This document shows, one piece after another, positions 21,003-29,622 of a stretch of 36,645 nt of DNA. The stretch lies in assembly GCA_002070395.1 (NCBI GenBank), contig MWDE01000020.1, forward strand, positions 1 through 36,645, written 5' to 3'. The notes under the pieces were generated by a model. That model saw only the letters and a program-made list of their open reading frames with translations. It made no database searches and had not been told where the DNA came from. The first letter of the stretch is position 1. The number at the start of each line of letters is the position of its first letter. The position numbers and the translations under genes are program-made. Source of the stretch: Synergistetes bacterium ADurb.Bin155 (GTDB lineage: Bacteria > Synergistota > Synergistia > Synergistales > Thermovirgaceae).

Positions 21003-21229
21003 CTCTTTCCATGAGGCACAACTTCGGAGTCCCCGAGGACGTGCTCTTCGACAAGTGGTCCTACTGGCAGGCCAGGACCTTCCTTGACGAGGCGGCCAAG
21101 CTCCTGTCCTCCCCGGAGGACGCCGGCACTCCCGAGGGATACAAGCGCTTGCCTGATGGAACCTTGGCGCTAGACGCCACGCGATGCTCCCTGGCAGAGC
21201 TCCAGCAACGTTTTCCGAGAGGTGAATAG
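20535..21229 (+). CDS. Tail assembly chaperone, frameshifted long form (gpGT-like)
   Basis: A -1 shift near 20906-20912 joins the short chaperone to an overlapping frame that stops at 21227-21229. The predicted product is 231 residues: 126 from the first frame and 105 from the second, including SMRHNFGVPEDVLFDKWSYW and LDATRCSLAELQQRFPRGE. The second frame has no start codon or ribosome binding site of its own that fits a separate gene. As in lambda, the long form should be the minor product and bind the tape measure through its extra domain. Confidence 0.8.
20903..20912 (+). promoter_or_regulatory. Programmed -1 frameshift site
   Basis: In the zero frame the bases read A AAT TTT TTC, which contains two overlapping X-XXY-YYZ heptamers, A AAT TTT and T TTT TTC. 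Both permit simultaneous slippage of two tRNAs into the -1 frame. A second candidate, A AAG GGG, lies at 20936-20942. Confidence 0.7.
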
Positions 21230-21230
21230 G

Positions 21231-24200
21231 ATGGGCAAGGGGTTCTCCGACATTCTTCTTGCAATTGGCGTTGACACCGCCCAATTGGAAAAGGGAATTG
21301 CGCAGGCAAAAAGATCCCTTGATGGCCTGGAGGCTGCGGCCGATCGAGCTGGCAAGAGAATAAAGGGCTCTCTCTCGGGAACTGGTGGAGTAGGTGGATC
21401 AGGTGCGGCCGGGGGCATTGGCGGTTTCGCTGATAGCCTCCGGAGCATTGATACCAGCGCGATTGACGCTCTCTTCGGTGTTATCGTTCGAAGCGCTCTG
21501 TCTGCCAAGCTCACCATCGAGGGGATGATCGGCGTCACCCTCTCCGTGGGTGGAGCCTTCGAAGCCCAGATGACCGCCGTGGCGTCTGTCTCCGGAGCCA
21601 TGGGCGATGATCTTCAGAAACTGACCGACAAGGCGCGGGAGCTGGGGGAACAGCTCCCCATTACGGCGACCAACGCGGGGCAGGCGATGTATCAGCTTGC
21701 CTCCGCTGGGCTCCGTGTGGACGAGATCACCAAGGCGGTTGAATCCGTTGCCTCCCTGTCCATTGGGCAGGGATATTCCATGGACCAGACCGCCGACCTC
21801 ATGGTGACGGCGCTGCGTTCTTTTGAGCTTGAGGCGTCTGACTCTGCCAGGGTTGCCGATGTTTTCACAAACGCCGTCAACATGTCCATGCTTACCATGG
21901 AGAAGATCTCCATGGCGTTCCCCTATGCTGCAACACAAGCAAAAATGCTGGGCGTGTCCCTGGAGGACACTGTGGCTGCCATGGAGGCCCTTTCCGAGCG
22001 CGGCCTGCGTGGTTCCCAGATAGGAACGTGGTTGGGCCAGGTGTTCAATGGTCTATCGACGAACTCCAAGGGCGTCCAGGAGCTTTCGAAAAAATACGGA
22101 GTCTCGTTCTTTGACGCCAACGGGAAGGCGAAGGACCTCCTCGGCACCTTCGTGGAGCTGGGGAAGCGCGGAGCCACCATGAGTGACTTCCTCGCGGCGT
22201 TCAATGATCGAGGTGGGAAAGCGGCGGCCATCCTGGCGGAAACGGGAGACCGCCTGCTCTATTTCCGAGATGGCCTTAACGCTTCCGGGAAAGCTGCTGG
22301 AATGTTGGACGAACGCATGAAGACGTTCCCCAACAGGATGCAAGAGCTCAAAAGCTCCATTGAGGAATCTTACCTCGTGGGCTTTGACCAGATCAGGGAT
22401 CAGAGCAAGGGCGTCGTGGATGCCCTGACACAGATTGTCCGGGCGGCGAATGCCTGGATGAAAGACGGGAACATCTTCGGCACCGCCGTGGAGAGCTTCA
22501 TGACTGGCATGGGGCTGGCCATTCCCTCTGCCGAGAAGTTCTCCAGCATCCTCGGCACCATTACGGCGGACGACGTGGGATCGTGGTTCGGCTCCGTGGG
22601 AAACACTGTGGGAGCTCTTGGCAACGCCTTCATAACGCTCGCCAGTGCCGTGCCGTGGAAGCTTTTAGCCGACCACATGACTGCCTTCGCGAACGTTGTC
22701 ATCTTGTTGTGGGCTGGGAAGAAGATCCTCAGCCTCGGACTTATGGTCGAGGCTCTTGCACAGAACTTTATCTTCTTTGCCACGGCTCTCGCGGCGAATC
22801 CCATAGCGGCAACCATCCTTGGCATTGCCGTTGCGGTCGGTGGCGCGGTTATCGCCTACAAAACGCTCAGCGACTCCATGGAGGAAGCGGCGAAAAAGGC
22901 GCGAGAGACTGCCGTGGCATCTGGCGCTGCGGAGAATGCCTTGAACCCCGGGCTCTCCGAAGAGGAGATCTCCCGACGTTCTCTCGCGGCGGAGAAAGCC
23001 ATTTCCCGCCTTAATGCCCAGCGAGAAGATGCGAAAAACCGGGGGGACTCGGGCGAAGTTTCCCGGTTGGACAAACTGATCGCATCCATGGGGATTGAAA
23101 TCGATACGCTGAACACGTCCCTGTCGCTCAAGCAAAAGCTGGCTGTGACGGAGACAGCCATGGCGACGTCTATAGACATGGTGACGGACGCCACCAACCG
23201 GAGGATAGAAGCGGAGAAGCGTTTCCAGGAGCTAGAACAAACATCAAAAATGCTCCAGGCGCAATACGGAGTTTCACTGCCCCTTGAGGAGGGGGAGCTC
23301 CTCGTCGAAAAGGCCAAAGAAGCTGAAGGGCAGGCCCTCGCACGTGCGAAAGCCGAAGCGGCCATCCGGGGCGGGAGCCTCCAGAGGGACGTCGGGACAG
23401 ATGGCAAGACCTCGTTCTCCTTCGTGGACGAGCTCCAGGTGGACAAGGAACGGCTTGCCAACCTGGACGAACAGCTGGCGGGGGCGAAGAACGCCTATAC
23501 CGCGGTCTTTTCGGAAGGGACCAAAGAGCAGATCGACTCTGCTCGGAAGAGCCTTGACGCTCTCCAAACAACGCGGGACGCACTCTTTGAAAAGGTTGAG
23601 GCAATCAGGCTGGCCACGTCCCAAGGGTTTGACTCGAAGGCTGAGGAGCAGAGGATAGGGGAGCTTTCGGGGAAAGAGCAAGCCCAGCAGAAAAAAATCC
23701 TTGAGATGGCGATGGGCGCGAGGGACCTCTACAAAGGCGCCACCGGTGGAGAATTTGCCCCATCAGCAGAGGCTTCTTTTTACGAAAAGACGCTCCAAGA
23801 GACAAAGGCCAAAGCCGACAAGGCGTGGCAGGATGTCCTCGACACGAGAGACGAGGACGCCATCAGAGAGGGACTCTTCCGCCTTGCGGCCAAGGCCCAG
23901 GAACATGGAGAGGTAGCGCTGAGAACGGTTGCCGAGTCTTTCGCGGCCAAGCTCCCGGATGAGCTCAAATACATTGGGGCGCAGGTAGACTCTGTCATCC
24001 AGGATGCCCTCAGCAAGGGAACGTCGGTGAGTGCCGAAGCGGAGCTCTTCGAGAAGGGAAAAGAGAAGGCCCAGGCCATCGTCGATGGCATAGTGGAGGG
24101 GCTTTCCTCTGGGGGCCAAGACGTGATGCGTGACTCCCAGTTCCTCAATGGTATGGCGGATGCTGCCACGGGAGCCATTCTTGAGGCGGCGCAAGAGATG

Positions 24201-25733
24201 GGGAAGGGCTTTGCTCCTGCCATGCAGGCGGCCATCGCTTCTGACGTTGGGGGCAATGGAGTCCGACTTCGGGAGGTGCTCTCGCGCATCTCAGAGGAAG
24301 AGCTCTCCAAGGCCCTTGCGGCGGGAGGAGTCTCTGACGAAGGGGCAGCGGCCTCGTTCCTGGATTCCATGACCATCGGAGCGCACAAGTCCCTGACCGA
24401 CGAGGAAGCTGGAAGCGCCGTCGATGAAGGGATTGCGCGGGCGCGAGAAGCTTACGACACTCTCATGAGCCGCATGGCCTCTGCGGAGGATTCAGCCTAT
24501 GCCCTTGGCACATCGCTCGATGCGGCCCTGGGGGCAGTGGTTTCGGGGTTTGACGAGGAGTTCGGAGAGCGGTTAGCGGCCATTCTGGAGTCTCCTGGCG
24601 GGCAGGAAGTTTCGGCCGTATTCCTGGAGGAGTTCTATCGGCTGGGGTCCCAGAGCGGAGACTCCATGGTCCAGGGGCTGGCGGAGAAGTTGACTAACGT
24701 CCCCGACGTGGTGGCATCTCGACTCAACTCTCTGACGTCCAGCGTGGGCTCCGTCTTGGGAGCCGTAGGGACGTCTGGGAACGCAGAGACGGACATGGCC
24801 CTACTGGACATGGCATATGAAAAAGTTGAAGACGTGGTGGCGGCCGTGCACGAGCTCGTTTCCGTCAAGTTCAGCACCGTGGGGGAGGACGTCAGGGAGG
24901 CCATTGAGCAGTCCCTGATCATCGAATCCATGGAGAAAATCGGAGCCACGTGGGAGAGTGTCTGGAACCGTATCATGGCGAGGACACGGGAGATGCCAGA
25001 GGCGTCCTCCCTGATTGTGGATGCCATCAACCAGGGCGCCATCACGGGGAGAGACCTTGAGCGCATCAAAAAAGACACCGCTGAAGAGGCAAGGGCACAA
25101 CTTCCCGTCATTGGCGAGGCGCTCTTCCAAGACGAAGGATTCCGGAAGCTGACCCCTGAGAACCAGAGGGCCGTGGCGGTCCTCAAGGGGGGGGAGTTCC
25201 TCAAATCGTACCCTGTGCAGTCCGATGCCCTGGCCAAAATGAGCGAAGACGAGATTTATGCTGCAATGCGTCGAGGGTTCCCTACCACCAAGACACCCAA
25301 GGGCAATGGTGGATATATCGAGATTGACGGGAAACGGAGCTATTTCGGCGAAGGTGACGACTCGCCCAGGCGGAGGCAAGATCGCCCTTCCAAGGGTGGC
25401 AGTGGGTACATCGAATCCGACGGGAAGCGGAGCTATCTCGGCGAAGGAGAGGGCCGCTCAGGCGCCTTGCGCGAAGGTCTCAAGGATGCCGAGGGTAAGG
25501 GCTCCTCTCTGGAGAAGGTGCTTGCGAATTTTTCCAGCAAGTGCGCCGAACTCCTGTCTGGGCTCAAGACCATGGCAACGAGTGTCCTTCGGAACGCCGG
25601 GGCCGTCGAAATGAACACCGTTGCCACAAAGGAGAACACCGCTGCAATCCAGAAGTTGACGGGCGTTTTTGGCGCGGGGAGCCCGGCTCCGGTTGCTCCG
25701 ATTGCTCCGCCGACGCTGGGGCCATCATATTAG
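21231..25733 (+). CDS. Tail tape measure protein, 1500 aa
   Basis: The longest gene of the window, directly after the chaperone pair. The N-terminus (IGVDTAQLEKGIAQAKRSLDGLEAAADRAGKR) is the usual tape measure coil. Residues about 95-340 match the TP901-type core (GGAFEAQMTAVASVSGAMGDDL, NAGQAMYQLASAGLRVDEITKAV, AFPYAATQAKMLGVSLEDTVAAMEALSERGLRGSQIGTWL). Hydrophobic stretches around residues 485-545 (VVILLWAGKKILSLG, FFATALAANPIAA, ILGIAVAVGGAVIA) may cross the host membrane during DNA injection. The rest is long helix. The C-terminal part has two copies of a GYIE.DGKRSY.GEG motif. At about 0.15 nm per residue the tail would be roughly 220 nm long. ATG 21231 has GAGAGGTGA upstream. Confidence 0.92.
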   Translation: MGKGFSDILLAIGVDTAQLEKGIAQAKRSLDGLEAAADRAGKRIKGSLSGTGGVGGSGAAGGIGGFADSLRSIDTSAIDALFGVIVRSALSAKLTIEGMIGVTLSVGGAFEAQMTAVASVSGAMGDDLQKLTDKARELGEQLPITATNAGQAMYQLASAGLRVDEITKAVESVASLSIGQGYSMDQTADLMVTALRSFELEASDSARVADVFTNAVNMSMLTMEKISMAFPYAATQAKMLGVSLEDTVAAMEALSERGLRGSQIGTWLGQVFNGLSTNSKGVQELSKKYGVSFFDANGKAKDLLGTFVELGKRGATMSDFLAAFNDRGGKAAAILAETGDRLLYFRDGLNASGKAAGMLDERMKTFPNRMQELKSSIEESYLVGFDQIRDQSKGVVDALTQIVRAANAWMKDGNIFGTAVESFMTGMGLAIPSAEKFSSILGTITADDVGSWFGSVGNTVGALGNAFITLASAVPWKLLADHMTAFANVVILLWAGKKILSLGLMVEALAQNFIFFATALAANPIAATILGIAVAVGGAVIAYKTLSDSMEEAAKKARETAVASGAAENALNPGLSEEEISRRSLAAEKAISRLNAQREDAKNRGDSGEVSRLDKLIASMGIEIDTLNTSLSLKQKLAVTETAMATSIDMVTDATNRRIEAEKRFQELEQTSKMLQAQYGVSLPLEEGELLVEKAKEAEGQALARAKAEAAIRGGSLQRDVGTDGKTSFSFVDELQVDKERLANLDEQLAGAKNAYTAVFSEGTKEQIDSARKSLDALQTTRDALFEKVEAIRLATSQGFDSKAEEQRIGELSGKEQAQQKKILEMAMGARDLYKGATGGEFAPSAEASFYEKTLQETKAKADKAWQDVLDTRDEDAIREGLFRLAAKAQEHGEVALRTVAESFAAKLPDELKYIGAQVDSVIQDALSKGTSVSAEAELFEKGKEKAQAIVDGIVEGLSSGGQDVMRDSQFLNGMADAATGAILEAAQEMGKGFAPAMQAAIASDVGGNGVRLREVLSRISEEELSKALAAGGVSDEGAAASFLDSMTIGAHKSLTDEEAGSAVDEGIARAREAYDTLMSRMASAEDSAYALGTSLDAALGAVVSGFDEEFGERLAAILESPGGQEVSAVFLEEFYRLGSQSGDSMVQGLAEKLTNVPDVVASRLNSLTSSVGSVLGAVGTSGNAETDMALLDMAYEKVEDVVAAVHELVSVKFSTVGEDVREAIEQSLIIESMEKIGATWESVWNRIMARTREMPEASSLIVDAINQGAITGRDLERIKKDTAEEARAQLPVIGEALFQDEGFRKLTPENQRAVAVLKGGEFLKSYPVQSDALAKMSEDEIYAAMRRGFPTTKTPKGNGGYIEIDGKRSYFGEGDDSPRRRQDRPSKGGSGYIESDGKRSYLGEGEGRSGALREGLKDAEGKGSSLEKVLANFSSKCAELLSGLKTMATSVLRNAGAVEMNTVATKENTAAIQKLTGVFGAGSPAPVAPIAPPTLGPSY

Positions 25734-25745
25734 GAGGGCCGCACT

Positions 25746-26057
25746 ATGGGTCAAACTTTTTTCATTGAGCAGGGAAAATCCCTTCGAGACGAAGGGATAG
25801 TCCGCGTAGAGAAGACCAAAGGGACCACGCAGGTGATCAACCTTCTGGGAGCGGGGAAAAGCAAGGTCACCGCCAACATTTCCCTGTACCAGGAGGAAGA
25901 GCCTGTGGTTCCACAGTTCGAGTCAACGCTGACCATCGCGGGAATCACAGGGAAGTGCGTGGGGTTCTCTTCCTCTCGGATTGCCATGGAGGGGGAAGGG
26001 AACGCGGTGGTGGAACTCTGGAAACTCTCGTATTCGCTGGAGATTACGGTGTCGTAG
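25746..26057 (+). CDS. Small tail protein, 103 aa, unknown
   Basis: Located 12 bases after the tape measure, with TTAGGAGGGCCG before the ATG (MGQTFFIEQGKSLRDEG...). Beta-rich, with VTANISLYQEEEP and SSRIAMEGEGNAVVELWKL. The position fits a distal tail or tail-tip protein, but I recognise no family. Confidence 0.7.
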   Translation: MGQTFFIEQGKSLRDEGIVRVEKTKGTTQVINLLGAGKSKVTANISLYQEEEPVVPQFESTLTIAGITGKCVGFSSSRIAMEGEGNAVVELWKLSYSLEITVS

Positions 26058-26058
26058 C

Positions 26059-26343
26059 ATGGCCGAATTCTACCCGATTCAGGAGAGTCTCCAGCAGTCG
26101 CTGAACGGATCGGTGGAGAGAGACATCCATGGCGAGGCCGTCATCCTCACCCCCTCGGGGAGCTCTCCCATTCAACAAAAGAGCCTTTCTCTGACCACGG
26201 AGACTTCGACTCCGCCTGCGGCAGTGGGGGCCACCTACGAAGGGGGCACGGTCTTGAATGTCTCTTCGGCGCGCATTCCCTTTTTGGTTGACGACACCGT
26301 GAAGGAACTCTGGCGTCACGATTTGGATATTCTGATCCAGTAG
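26059..26343 (+). CDS. Small tail protein, 94 aa, unknown
   Basis: The ATG follows the previous stop by one base, so translation is probably coupled. Protein MAEFYPIQESLQQSLNGSV... is short and beta-rich, with a Ser/Thr-rich middle (SLSLTTETSTPPAAVGATY). It belongs to the tail-tip gene group by position only. Confidence 0.65.
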   Translation: MAEFYPIQESLQQSLNGSVERDIHGEAVILTPSGSSPIQQKSLSLTTETSTPPAAVGATYEGGTVLNVSSARIPFLVDDTVKELWRHDLDILIQ

Positions 26344-26371
26344 CTGGGGGGGAGGGGGAGGACAAGTAATT

Positions 26372-27391
26372 ATGTCCGAGGCCGGAGTCCTTGCGAACAT
26401 CGTATCCATCGGCCAGCCAGTCATTAGGGCAGCCGCAGTGGCAGCCTCCGGGGACGTCACCCGCCGGGACTATGACCCTCTGGACGCCCCAGACCGGAGA
26501 TTGAGAACATCGTTCCAACAGGGCACCACCAAGCTCCGACGTCTTCCAAAAAGCCCGCTCCCCCCTTCGTTCTCGGAGGGGGGCTTGCTGTGTGACGGGG
26601 GATGTGTTGACGGCTCTTGGTGGGAACTGGGGGTCGATGTCAAGCAGCACATCACCAGGATAGACGCCTTCCAGTTGTGGAAGATCGACAGCGGCAAAAT
26701 GTCGGTGGTGTCGCCGTTCCTCCTACTGAAGGAGACCAGCGGCTCTCTGTCTATGGTGTCGCCGTTCCTCCTACTGAAGGAGACCAGCGGCTCTCTGTCT
26801 ATGGTGTCGCCGTTCCTCCTGCTGAAGGAGCGGGATGCCGCCGTCACGTTCGTTTCCCCCTTCGTGCTGTGGGATTTTGAGGGGAACGCCACAACCTTCC
26901 CTGTCTTTAAGATCTTCTGGCTCGACAACGAGTTGAGAATCTCCGCTTTCGCGTCTCCCGAGTGGACCGAGTCCTTCGGGGCGAAGAAAACTGCCGGAAG
27001 GGACGTCACCGCCGTGGGGATCATGGGTGGGGCCGCCCCCGAGTGGGTGGAGACCCTCGAGGCGGAGATCGTCCGGGACCAGTCCGCCATGGAGTCCAGT
27101 GGATGGGTGGCATGGGGGGCGGCCATTCCCACGGACGGGAGCGCGTCGTTCCGTCCCATTCCTACGGATGGGGCGGTGGCATGGGGAGACGACGTCATTG
27201 CCGAGACCCACGCCGGAAGCGGAGGATGGGCATGGTTCGAGGCCGTGTCCGTTCCCGTGGCCCAGGCTGGCATACCCGTCTCTGGCCGGAGCTCTTCCGC
27301 TTGTGGGACCGTTCCCACGGAAGGGAGCATCCGGAACGTTTGCGATGAGGGGCTTGAAGTGTCTTTCGTGGGACAGGGGGCTTGGGTGTGA
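26372..27391 (+). CDS. Tail protein with 16-residue repeats, 339 aa
   Basis: ATG 26372 (MSEAGVLANIVSIGQPV...) follows a purine-rich ribosome binding region (GGGAGGGGGAGGAC). Residues about 97-190 are built from five or six 16-residue repeats of the type VSPFLLLKETSGSLSM; two copies are identical in protein and DNA and others are degraded (VSPFVLWDFEGNATTF, FQLWKIDSGKMSV). The periodicity fits stacked beta-hairpins or a beta-solenoid. The C-terminal half is Trp- and Gly-rich (SSGWVAWGAAIPTDGS, GAVAWGDD). It lies between tail-tip genes and its stop overlaps the next start, so it is probably a structural tail component of unknown role. Confidence 0.78.
   Translation: MSEAGVLANIVSIGQPVIRAAAVAASGDVTRRDYDPLDAPDRRLRTSFQQGTTKLRRLPKSPLPPSFSEGGLLCDGGCVDGSWWELGVDVKQHITRIDAFQLWKIDSGKMSVVSPFLLLKETSGSLSMVSPFLLLKETSGSLSMVSPFLLLKERDAAVTFVSPFVLWDFEGNATTFPVFKIFWLDNELRISAFASPEWTESFGAKKTAGRDVTAVGIMGGAAPEWVETLEAEIVRDQSAMESSGWVAWGAAIPTDGSASFRPIPTDGAVAWGDDVIAETHAGSGGWAWFEAVSVPVAQAGIPVSGRSSSACGTVPTEGSIRNVCDEGLEVSFVGQGAWV
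26708..26830 (+). repeat. 48-bp direct repeats inside the 26372 gene
   Basis: Two exact 48-base copies (26708-26755 and 26756-26803) are followed by a 27-base partial copy with one change (26804-26830). Each encodes a 16-residue unit, so copy-number change by slippage keeps the frame. Confidence 0.9.
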
Positions 27392-29622
27392 AGAAAATAA
27401 CCATTCCGGTGCCATCGAAAATCTCCGTGGGTGGAGCCGAGTATCGGCTGCTCTCTCTGAACGTCGGCATCCAGGCCCGGGCACTCTCCGGGAGCTTCAG
27501 CGCCTCATTTGCCGGAGACGGGACGCCGCTCATTGGAGACGAGGTCTCCGTGGCGGACTTCCTCTCCGGTGGGATCGTGACGCAGACTCAGTACAACGGC
27601 GGCGCGTGGAGCATTTCCGGAGAGGGGGCGGGGCATCGGTTGTCCCGCTCCACTCCGGGGGCCGGGGCCATCAAGGCCACGTCCATCGGGGGGATCATCG
27701 CGGAGCTTGCGGAGTTCTGCGGGCTCACCGCTGACGTTTCCCTGCGGAACGACCCGCTCCCCGGAGGAGTTGACGCCCGCAGTTTGCTCCCCGAGGGAAC
27801 GTGTGCCGACGCCATCCTTCACCTTGCCGGGCTCTGCGGCGCTATTGCCGTGGTCCCTCTGGATCGCACCGAGGTAGTGGTGCGGGCTGCCAGGCCATCG
27901 AAACTCAAGCCGCCCACGGTCCTCTCCAAGAGCGGGGAATCCTTGGACACCGACGGGTACGCAACAGGGGTGGCCGTGTCCCTCTCCCGCAAGGGCTCTC
28001 CCCCAGAGGGCGGCGGCGAGGACGACGAAGGGGAGAACCCGGAAGGGCTCCGGAGGGAGACCCGATCCGGGACCGCTCCCATCGACGGGGGAACCGTTCG
28101 GTGGCGCGTCACCATGATTCTCCCCCTAGGCGTAGTGGAGGACACCACAACCGAGGTGGAGCTCCCCGAACAGGGGATCATCAAACGGACGTCCAGCACC
28201 TACGACTACAGAATTGACGAAACCCAGGCCATCCGGGAGGGGCGACAGTACCGCTGCTGGCGGTATGGACTCCGGGGTGCGCGGGACGTGGAAGAAGAGG
28301 AATGGAAGTCGCTAGGAGATGCGGGCCCGGGATGGGCGAGGAACATCCGGGAGATCACGCGCTCCTTCGATGCGGGATTCTCCCGCGTGGACCGAGAGGA
28401 AGAGCTGGAGCGCCGGGAGACGTCCCCCACGGGGACGCCCCTTCCCCCGATTCCCTTTTCCCGCCGGGTGGTTCGGTCGTTCTCTTGGGACGACGAGCGC
28501 CGGGGGATTCAGGAACGGGAGGAACGCTACGAGGAGACCGACACCGGGCGCGTGGACTACGTGCTCCGGGAGGATGGGACCCCAGCAGCCTATGAGGGTG
28601 GAGGGTTCGTGGTCCTTCCGCAGTTCCAGCGAACGGGACTGGTCCGGCACGTGCGAACCCGGACCACCGACGAGGTGTACTCCGATGCTGGAGAGTGCGT
28701 GCTGTCCGTCTCCCGAGAGACCGACGACCGGGGCATGGCCGACCTTCTCTCCCGTGGGCTGGTTGTGGGGGAAGCGGAGATTCGTGCCGCGAAGGAGTTT
28801 CTTCTTGCTCTCCCCCGCCAAGGGGAGTTCAACGTCAACACTTCGCCGGGAGGGTCTGCCCTCCCCCAGGGCGTGTCGTTTTTCTCCCTCCCTGGGAAGC
28901 GTGTGGGCGGTCCTCCCCAGGGGGGCTCCTCTCGCATGGATGCCCCTTCCGGGATGCACTGCCCCTTCATTATGGAAACGCTTGGTTGCGGGGTAAGGGG
29001 GGGCGCGTGCTCTTACTTCGACCCCCAGAAAGGCACGCCGGGGTTCCTGCTGTGCGGGACCTACCGCGATGCCTCCGAGGCGTCGGAGGACGCCGCCGCA
29101 GTGGATGCTCCTCCGGTGTTCGCCCTGGCGGGAGGAGGAACCATCTGGCATGAGGCGTCGGTCTACCTGGACGCCGAGTTGACGGACTCCGAAGCCCAGG
29201 CCATCGCTAGAACCATTGCCGAGAACATCCTTCATGTGAAGCAGTGCTCTCGGGGAATCGTCACGTCCGCCACGATCCCTCTCCAGAAGAATCTTCTCCC
29301 CGACGGGGGAATCATCGCGGTATCCCACGATCTGAAGAGCTTGACCACGTCGGTGACGTGGGCTCCCTGCGACAGAACCCCTCCGGAGGCACTTTTAATC
29401 ACTCGGATGTCCTCCCTGGCGGCAGCAGTTTTCGGACGGGAGTCTGTCGGCAAGGGGCGGGAGGCTCCGGGGCGCGTGGCAGCCATTTCCGGGGGAGAGG
29501 CAACCGTTCTGGTGGCGGCTCACCCGGTGCAGTGCCGAAGTTTCCGGGGGTTGGAGGTAGGGCAGTCCGTTCTGGTCTATCTTCCCCCAGGCAGCACCAC
29601 CAGAGGACGGATACGACGATGA
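27388..29622 (+). CDS. Large tail-tip protein, hub-like, 744 aa
   Basis: GTG 27388 overlaps the previous stop (GTGA), with ACAGGGGG about 7 bases before it; TTG 27382 is possible. The N-terminal 180 residues (SGSFSASFAGDGTPLIGDEVSV, YNGGAWSISGEGAGHRLSRS, GGIIAELAEFCGLTADVSL) resemble baseplate hub or gpD-type tail proteins. The middle is highly charged (EEWKSLGDAGPGWARNIREI, VDREEELERRETSP). The last 100 residues (VAAISGGEATVLVA...LEVGQSVLVYLPPGSTTRG) look like an OB-fold end seen in tail-hub proteins. Family assignment is by resemblance only. Confidence 0.6.
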   Translation: MKKITIPVPSKISVGGAEYRLLSLNVGIQARALSGSFSASFAGDGTPLIGDEVSVADFLSGGIVTQTQYNGGAWSISGEGAGHRLSRSTPGAGAIKATSIGGIIAELAEFCGLTADVSLRNDPLPGGVDARSLLPEGTCADAILHLAGLCGAIAVVPLDRTEVVVRAARPSKLKPPTVLSKSGESLDTDGYATGVAVSLSRKGSPPEGGGEDDEGENPEGLRRETRSGTAPIDGGTVRWRVTMILPLGVVEDTTTEVELPEQGIIKRTSSTYDYRIDETQAIREGRQYRCWRYGLRGARDVEEEEWKSLGDAGPGWARNIREITRSFDAGFSRVDREEELERRETSPTGTPLPPIPFSRRVVRSFSWDDERRGIQEREERYEETDTGRVDYVLREDGTPAAYEGGGFVVLPQFQRTGLVRHVRTRTTDEVYSDAGECVLSVSRETDDRGMADLLSRGLVVGEAEIRAAKEFLLALPRQGEFNVNTSPGGSALPQGVSFFSLPGKRVGGPPQGGSSRMDAPSGMHCPFIMETLGCGVRGGACSYFDPQKGTPGFLLCGTYRDASEASEDAAAVDAPPVFALAGGGTIWHEASVYLDAELTDSEAQAIARTIAENILHVKQCSRGIVTSATIPLQKNLLPDGGIIAVSHDLKSLTTSVTWAPCDRTPPEALLITRMSSLAAAVFGRESVGKGREAPGRVAAISGGEATVLVAAHPVQCRSFRGLEVGQSVLVYLPPGSTTRGRIRR

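Noticed and set aside
20870..21229. Independent gene in the frame after the chaperone
   Set aside because: The ATG at 20870 has no suitable ribosome binding site and lies inside the chaperone; a -1 frameshift explains the frame better.
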